Origin: Kiritimatiellota bacterium
GTDB taxonomy: Bacteria > Verrucomicrobiota > Kiritimatiellia > JAAZAB01
Direction of reading: 5' to 3'
DNA: 64,000 nucleotides
Assembly (NCBI GenBank): GCA_026398415.1
Contig: JAPLSY010000018.1
Coordinates: forward strand, 1 to 64,000
The notes beneath the pieces are model-generated. The model made no database searches. It saw only the letters and a program-made list of their open reading frames with translations, and was not told the DNA's origin. Made by a program: the position numbers and the translations under genes. Positions 60,157 to 64,000 of the stretch are shown here, one piece after another. Numbering within the stretch: the first letter of the stretch is position 1; the number at the start of each line of letters is the position of its first letter.

Positions 60157-60315
60157 ATGCATGAAACCTACTTCCTGAAAACCACTGCCGGCGTCACCTG
60201 CCAGGCAACCGTTGTAATTGATTTGATTATCCGCATGAGACGCGATAACATCGACTACAACAGAATGGGCAATGCCATGGCCCGATGGATAGACAAATCA
60301 AGGGGAAAAACATGA
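60157..60315 (+). CDS. Small element protein, unknown
   Basis: This 52-residue protein (MHETYFLKTTAGVTCQATVVIDLIIRMRRDNIDYNRMGNAMARWIDK) has no recognised family. It lies between the exported protein and the next small gene, overlapping that gene by 4 bases (ATGA), which supports real translation. Confidence 0.45.
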   Translation: MHETYFLKTTAGVTCQATVVIDLIIRMRRDNIDYNRMGNAMARWIDKSRGKT

Positions 60316-60551
60316 ACCGACAAGACAAAGTTGCTCGCGCCGCTGACGTTGCCGCCGGTGCGGCCAAAGCCGACGAAATCGCCCTCGCCGCCCGCCGTGG
60401 AGCGGGGACAACTGACGTTTATTATCGCACCTTTTACCCTGCCTTATACTGCTATGAAGACCAACTACGCCGAAAAAGAGGGAACATGCCACAAAAACAA
60501 TTAGCCCATAAGGGCAAAACAAAAGGAATACGCCATGACAAAGAGCATTGA
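60312..60551 (+). CDS. Small basic element protein, unknown
   Basis: This 79-residue, Ala/Lys/Arg-rich protein starts at ATG 60312, overlapping the previous stop (ATGA), with AAGGGG upstream. It overlaps the next start by 17 bp. The tight overlaps suggest one transcript. The function is unknown. Confidence 0.5.
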   Translation: MNRQDKVARAADVAAGAAKADEIALAARRGAGTTDVYYRTFYPALYCYEDQLRRKRGNMPQKQLAHKGKTKGIRHDKEH

Positions 60552-60876
60552 CCTGTACACAAAAATCATCCTGACGGTTATCGCGCTCTGTCTGACTTAC
60601 ATCGTTACGAAGGATGTAATAATCGTGCCGGAGGCGGCTGCACAATCGACGGGCTCCCGCGGATACTCTGCTGCCGCAGACGCCAAGGACGCAGCAGCCT
60701 TACAAGCCTATAAATCGGAATTTCTCGCAAAACAAACCAGAGAAGCAGCAGCCGCACAATCCAGTGGATCAATTATAGATGTTAATATCGTGAGCATTGC
60801 CGGCAAAAGCTTGACTTCATTCCCGATGGGCTACATGAAACCGGGCTTACCCGTGAGAATAATGAATGACCAATGA
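60535..60876 (+). CDS. Single-span membrane or exported small protein
   Basis: This 113-residue protein has an N-terminal membrane helix (IILTVIALCLTYIVTKDVIIV) and an Ala/Gln/Ser-rich tail (AAADAKDAAALQAYKSEFLAKQTREAAAAQ) with a C-terminal strand (IIDVNIVSIAGKSL). AAAAGGAATACGCC precedes the ATG. No family is recognised; it may be a host-modifying or superinfection protein. Confidence 0.5.
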   Translation: MTKSIDLYTKIILTVIALCLTYIVTKDVIIVPEAAAQSTGSRGYSAAADAKDAAALQAYKSEFLAKQTREAAAAQSSGSIIDVNIVSIAGKSLTSFPMGYMKPGLPVRIMNDQ

Positions 60877-61097
60877 ATGCAATCACCTTGGAACAACAAA
60901 GGGTGGGAAGAACACAGCCGTTGTCAACCCGGCCACCGCGCTTGTCGAACGCTGGACTTGGTGCTATGCCAGGGAGCTGGCAAGGGCAAGGAAATAAGGG
61001 TGTGTAAAATAGTGCAAAATAAGGCTTGCTATAAGAGCCAAAACGGCTATATTTATAAGCATCAATTCCACTCCCGGCGGGTAAGGGTGGGGTTATT

Positions 61098-61703
61098 ATG
61101 TGCATTCATCTTACATTCGATTCCCACAAAGCCACGCAGCTCCTTAATCATTTTGCCATTCGAAATGGCGGAACGATTTCCAAGTACAAGGCCCTGAAAC
61201 TCGTGTTTTTCGCAGATCGTTATCACCTCCGCAAATACGGCCGCCCTGTTACTTGCGATGAATATTACGCTATGAAAAAAGGGCCCGTGCCTTCCGGTAC
61301 AAAAAACCTGGCAGAAATGGCCGAGGATTATATTGGCGACGATTGCATTGCCTATGCCAGCGGTTTTATTGCCGTTCAAGCGAGCCGATCTGTCATTACA
61401 TCCGTCCTGGCGGTTGATGATCAGCAATTGTCGGAATCCGACCGGGAAGCACTCGAATTTGCCTGGTCAACTTTCGGAAAATACGGCGACGGGGAGATCG
61501 TAGAGCAAACCCATTCCTATCCGGAGTGGAGCAAGCACGCTGCCGCGCTGGAAAAAGGCGGCCGGGCGCGCATGGATTTAATGGACTTTCTCAAAGACCC
61601 GCCGGCTGGCGCAGATCCTTGTTGGCCACTGTCTGAAGAAGATCGCGCCATTCGCCAGGAACAGTTACGCGAGTTGGATCTAATCGAAGCCATGTGGAGT
61701 TGA
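61098..61703 (+). CDS. Panacea-domain (DUF4065, SocA-like) antitoxin
   Basis: This 201-residue protein carries the Panacea domain (about 8-125): HKATQLLNHFAIRNGGTISKYKALKLVFFADRYHLRKYGRPVTCDEYYAMKKGPVPSG and a GEIVEQTHSYPEWS segment. Panacea proteins are antitoxins paired with very different toxins. It is directly followed by another gene after one base, as expected for such a pair. Its own promoter probably lies in the 220-bp gap upstream (AT-rich stretch around 61040). Confidence 0.85.
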   Translation: MCIHLTFDSHKATQLLNHFAIRNGGTISKYKALKLVFFADRYHLRKYGRPVTCDEYYAMKKGPVPSGTKNLAEMAEDYIGDDCIAYASGFIAVQASRSVITSVLAVDDQQLSESDREALEFAWSTFGKYGDGEIVEQTHSYPEWSKHAAALEKGGRARMDLMDFLKDPPAGADPCWPLSEEDRAIRQEQLRELDLIEAMWS

Positions 61704-61704
61704 T

Positions 61705-62154
61705 ATGAACTCACAGGCTCTCGCGGATGATCCTATTTTCCGCCTGACCTTGCGTTGCGGCGCGGTTTATTACTTCCTGGATCGCCAATTCAGTTCGCCC
61801 CAGCCTCATTACTTTATCGTAGTCAACGCCAATCCGCTGGCGGATGAAACCTTGCTCCTTGTAGTCTGCGCGTCAGACCTTGAAAAGGTGACGCGCCGGC
61901 GCCGCGGATTACCACCCGAGACACTTGTCATAATATCGCAGGGTGAATATCACGAATTCAGTCAGGACACTATTGTGGACTGCAATCATGTCCTGGAGCG
62001 CCCAGCCTCGTTGTTGTCAGAAAAAAAGAAGGCTGGCGATTTGGGCGAATATTTGGATAAACTTCCGGCTGCGGTGTTGAGAAAAATAATCATTGGCATT
62101 CATAAGAGCCCGACCGTCAAGTCGGAGGTAATATCCCGCATACCATCTGTTTGA
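61705..62154 (+). CDS. Candidate toxin partner of the Panacea antitoxin
   Basis: This 149-residue protein (FRLTLRCGAVYYFLDRQFSSPQPHYFIVVNANPLADETLLLVVCASDLEKV ... FSQDTIVDCNHVLE ... IIIGIHKSPTVKSEV) follows the antitoxin with TGATATG. A barrel-like set of strands, 'PHYFIVVNANP' and 'DTIVDCNHV', loosely recalls PemK/MazF-type barrels but lacks their usual motifs. The role as a toxin rests on position. It would be a new or divergent toxin class for Panacea. Confidence 0.6.
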   Translation: MNSQALADDPIFRLTLRCGAVYYFLDRQFSSPQPHYFIVVNANPLADETLLLVVCASDLEKVTRRRRGLPPETLVIISQGEYHEFSQDTIVDCNHVLERPASLLSEKKKAGDLGEYLDKLPAAVLRKIIIGIHKSPTVKSEVISRIPSV

Positions 62155-62463
62155 CCCATCCCCGCCCCGTCATGCCACAACCCCTGCGCCGGGAACCAAT
62201 CCCCGCCCCCGCCCTTGATCGTCATTCCTGGGCGATCCTGCTGACTGCGTTGTGGTTATTTTGACGCCAAGCTGCAGTTGTTTTACATCGGTCTTTCTTC
62301 GGCCTGACCCCGACTGCTACCTTTTTGTATACTACATCTAACACTCATTTTGAAAAGAGGTAAAAAGACGAATAGAGACGCAAAGCGCGAAGCGAATATA
62401 GAGTAAAGGCTTGATTCTATTGGCTTAAACGAGGGAAACCCGCATGGAATAAGGGGCGCAGCG
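62155..62463. other. Right-end non-coding region of the element
   Basis: About 310 bp without a gene hold the right copy of the 15-bp arm-like repeat (62315-62329). The stretch from there to attR is A-rich (CATTTTGAAAAGAGGTAAAAAG). These features fit an attP right arm. Confidence 0.6.
62315..62329 (+). promoter_or_regulatory. Putative integrase arm site, right
   Basis: Exact second copy of TGCTACCTTTTTGTA, in the same orientation as the left copy at 50608-50622 and 135 bp from the right att core. Confidence 0.65.
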
Positions 62464-62513
62464 TGGCGGGAGAGACGGGGCTCGAACCCGCAACCTTCGG
62501 CGTGACAAGCCGA
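62464..62513 (-). other. attR core within tRNA-Asp
   Basis: The 50 bp identical to 50523-50572, from the CCA end to the anticodon stem of the tRNA. The first base outside differs on both sides. Confidence 0.9.
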
Positions 62514-62540
62514 TGCTCTAACCAATTGCGCTACTCCCCC
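62464..62540 (-). tRNA. tRNA-Asp (GTC), intact
   Basis: 77 bases including encoded CCA. The acceptor stem pairs GGGGGAG with CTCTCCC (one G-T). The anticodon stem TCGGC/GCCGA encloses the loop TTGTCAC with anticodon GTC, and the T arm has TTCGAGC. The 5' 27 bases are chromosomal and the 3' 50 bases come from the integrated element, which restores the gene. Confidence 0.96.
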
Positions 62541-62557
62541 CTGCCAAAGAGGACCAT

Positions 62558-62585
62558 ACCATACTGGTTTGCCGGGGCGGTGCAA
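62558..62585 (-). promoter_or_regulatory. Probable tRNA-Asp promoter
   Basis: On the minus strand TTGCAC (62580-62585) and TATGGT (62558-62563) are 16 bp apart, about 18 bases before the tRNA 5' end. The match is fair. Confidence 0.5.
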
Positions 62586-62743
62586 GCGAAAAAATTACGG
62601 CCCTGGGGAATGCGAGCCATTTTAGAGCTGATCGTGATGGAGCAAACAAAAGCCCACCAACCCGGAAGCGGATTTACTTGTGCGTATCGTTTTGCCTGCG
62701 CCTTGTAATAATCGGCTGAATCGGAACCGTGCAATGTGCGGGG

Positions 62744-63658
62744 TTATAAGTTTTCCGCATATTCCGGCATCAACTCCTTCCACTGTTTCCGCATGTTGCG
62801 TTCCTGCTCCGGCGAGACTTTTTCCAGATAAGGTGGCCGGCAGCAACCGCCGTCCAGACCTCGAAAACGCAGGACTGTTTTTAATGATCGGATGAAGCCG
62901 TTGGTTAATAATAAAGATACAACGTTGGTAATCTTTCGTTGCAAGCGCATTGCTTCCTGGATGTTTCCCGCTTTAAAATTTTTATAAATCTGGATATATA
63001 CCTCCGGCAAGATATTCTGTGTGCCGCCGATCGATCCGACAACTCCCATGGTTAAGGCCGGTAAAAAAAATTCATCAGGGCCTGAGAATACGATCCATTT
63101 ATCGTTTATTTGCTGCTGTAGCCTTTGCAAAGAAAAGAGATCGTAATCTGTGTATTTTATGCCGACAATATTTCTGATTTTCGCAAATTGCGCCATTTTA
63201 TTAGCTGAAGACCCGCCGCCGACGTGGGGGTTATAATAGATAAAGAACGGAAGTTGCGTGCATTCCGCCAGGGATTTATAATATCGAAAATATTCTTCGA
63301 AACTATAAGCATAATAACCCGGGAAAACGGATGAAACGCCGTCACAGCCGATTTGTTCGGCGTGTCTTGCCAGCGATACGGCATTGCGGGTGTTGTTGGT
63401 TCCGCCGACATGCGCAATAATCGCCGCTTTATTGCCCACGGTTCTTTTGACGATTTCAACGACGTGTTTGCGCTCATCCACATCCATCAGCGGCCCTTCG
63501 CCGGTTCCGCCGCAGACATAAAATCCGTTGATGCCTTTTGAAAGGAGAAAATTAACAAGTTGTTTGAGGCGTGTTTCACAGATGGCGCCTTTAGCATTAA
63601 AAGGCGTCAACAATGCGGCAAAAACTCCGCAAAATATTTTATTTACATTATGTTTCAT
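62744..63658 (-). CDS. N-acetylneuraminate lyase-like DapA/NanA-family aldolase
   Basis: This 304-residue class I aldolase has GGTGEGPLMDVDERKHVVE (the GGTGE substrate loop), FFIYYNPHVGGG (catalytic Tyr region), GIKYTDYDLFSLQRL (Schiff-base Lys followed by the sialate-lyase-type T.xD pattern) and VFSGPDEFFLPALTMGVVGSIGGT. It fits N-acetylneuraminate lyase better than dihydrodipicolinate synthase. GAGGG lies 8 bases before the ATG. The gene follows the creatininase-family gene after 21 bp, so they probably form one operon, perhaps for use of host or environmental sugars. Confidence 0.82.
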   Translation of the reverse strand: MKHNVNKIFCGVFAALLTPFNAKGAICETRLKQLVNFLLSKGINGFYVCGGTGEGPLMDVDERKHVVEIVKRTVGNKAAIIAHVGGTNNTRNAVSLARHAEQIGCDGVSSVFPGYYAYSFEEYFRYYKSLAECTQLPFFIYYNPHVGGGSSANKMAQFAKIRNIVGIKYTDYDLFSLQRLQQQINDKWIVFSGPDEFFLPALTMGVVGSIGGTQNILPEVYIQIYKNFKAGNIQEAMRLQRKITNVVSLLLTNGFIRSLKTVLRFRGLDGGCCRPPYLEKVSPEQERNMRKQWKELMPEYAENL

Positions 63659-63679
63659 TTTTAACCCTCTTTTTTGTTT

Positions 63680-64000
63680 TCAAGTCAATAGAATCGGGTC
63701 CGGTGTCCAGCTGACTTCCTTGTATATGCCATCGGCCTTGGCTTCCAGCTCGGCGATTTTTTTGGCCGCATCCCGGACGATGTCTTCGACAATTTTCCGG
63801 CCGAGCTCGGGACTGGCCGATTCCGGATGGCCCATGACGCCCACCTTGATCTCGGGACGCTGACCATGACGCGCCACAACCATTGCGTCATCCACGATTT
63901 TCTCGGCATGCTGATAATTATCCGGGTGTTCAATCTGCATGCTGAGCAACGGTTCCGGATCCAGCGCCAGGTCCTGCATGCGCACCCAGTCCGGCGCCAG
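63680..64000 (-). CDS. Creatininase-family protein, C-terminal part only
   Basis: The frame is open to the right edge, so the start is missing. The visible part reads APDWVRMQDLALDPEPLLSMQIEHPDNYQHAEKIVDDAMVVARHGQRPEI, then VGVMGHPESASPELGRKIVEDIVRDAAKKIAELE, the usual C-terminal helix of creatininase-type metal-dependent amidohydrolases. The catalytic half lies outside the window. Confidence 0.6.
   Translation of the reverse strand: MAPDWVRMQDLALDPEPLLSMQIEHPDNYQHAEKIVDDAMVVARHGQRPEIKVGVMGHPESASPELGRKIVEDIVRDAAKKIAELEAKADGIYKEVSWTPDPILLT

Larger units (their letters stand above)
50523..62513. mobile_element. Integrative element in tRNA-Asp (tyrosine integrase, P4-type primase, Panacea TA)
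   Basis: The two ends are a 50-bp identical direct repeat (50523-50572 and 62464-62513) equal to the 3' part of a tRNA-Asp gene. The intact tRNA is at the right end and the left copy is only a fragment, the usual product of integration into a tRNA 3' end. The inside (about 11.9 kb) has integrase, excisionase-like proteins, primase-helicase and a toxin-antitoxin pair, but no capsid, terminase or conjugation genes. It is thus a satellite-like or plasmid-like element. Heptamer arrays seen throughout the host sequence are absent inside. Confidence 0.92.

Noticed and set aside
50523..62513. Complete prophage
   Set aside because: No capsid, portal, terminase, tail or lysis gene could be recognised.

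Overview
The window looks like a chromosome fragment from a member of the PVC superphylum, in the Verrucomicrobiota / Lentisphaerota / Kiritimatiellota range. The evidence is a gene set matching the Akkermansia pilus-like locus Amuc_1098-1102, a block of pseudopilins resembling the 'Verru_Chthon cassette', and several secreted proteins rich in Thr and Asn. This placement is inferred from gene families only; no rRNA gene is present.

Layout. 1-6900: the 3' end of a glycine dehydrogenase gene (gcvPB), then a giant secreted multi-propeller protein. 6900-17620: eight prepilin-type proteins, interrupted by small accessory genes (an S23-type four-helix-bundle protein, a CopG-PIN toxin-antitoxin pair, an orphan 76-codon gene and a RelB-YafQ pair). 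17720-26670: the pilus-like operon (Amuc_1102-like, PilM-PilN fusion, Amuc_1100-like, a second S23 protein, Amuc_1099-like, secretin) behind a near-consensus promoter. 26800-50120: mostly housekeeping genes: a 5'-3' exonuclease, a polytopic membrane protein, coaE, rho, tig-clpP-clpX, panD, a 5'-nucleotidase, uvrA, a CPBP protease-kinase fusion, fabG-acpP-fabF, a YycJ-type hydrolase, a trehalase-like glycosidase and rpoN. 50523-62513: a 12-kb integrative element in the 3' end of a tRNA-Asp gene, with a 50-bp direct repeat, a tyrosine integrase, a P4-type primase-helicase, excisionase-like proteins and a Panacea-type toxin-antitoxin pair. 62700-64000: an N-acetylneuraminate lyase-like gene and the end of a creatininase-family gene, both on the minus strand.

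The most unusual property is a superfamily of short arrays with a 7-bp period (occasionally 8). Their units differ between loci (ACGACAG/ACGACGG, AACGAAG/AACCAAG, AATGCAG, AATCAGC/AATCACT, AATCCGC, ACGCCAG, AACACCC/AATATCC, AACGTCG/AACGCCC), yet they follow the same design. They often occur as facing inverted pairs that use the same unit type at one locus, so they could form long imperfect hairpins. They fill gene boundaries, lie inside reading frames (gcvPB, coaE, pilM, clpX, the 5'-nucleotidase, the giant secreted protein) and supply most of the leader peptide of nearly every pseudopilin. Two S23-type genes and one orphan gene each sit between such inverted arrays. The arrays are absent from the integrative element, so they mark host DNA. 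I regard this heptamer-array/S23 association as the best candidate for an undescribed system.
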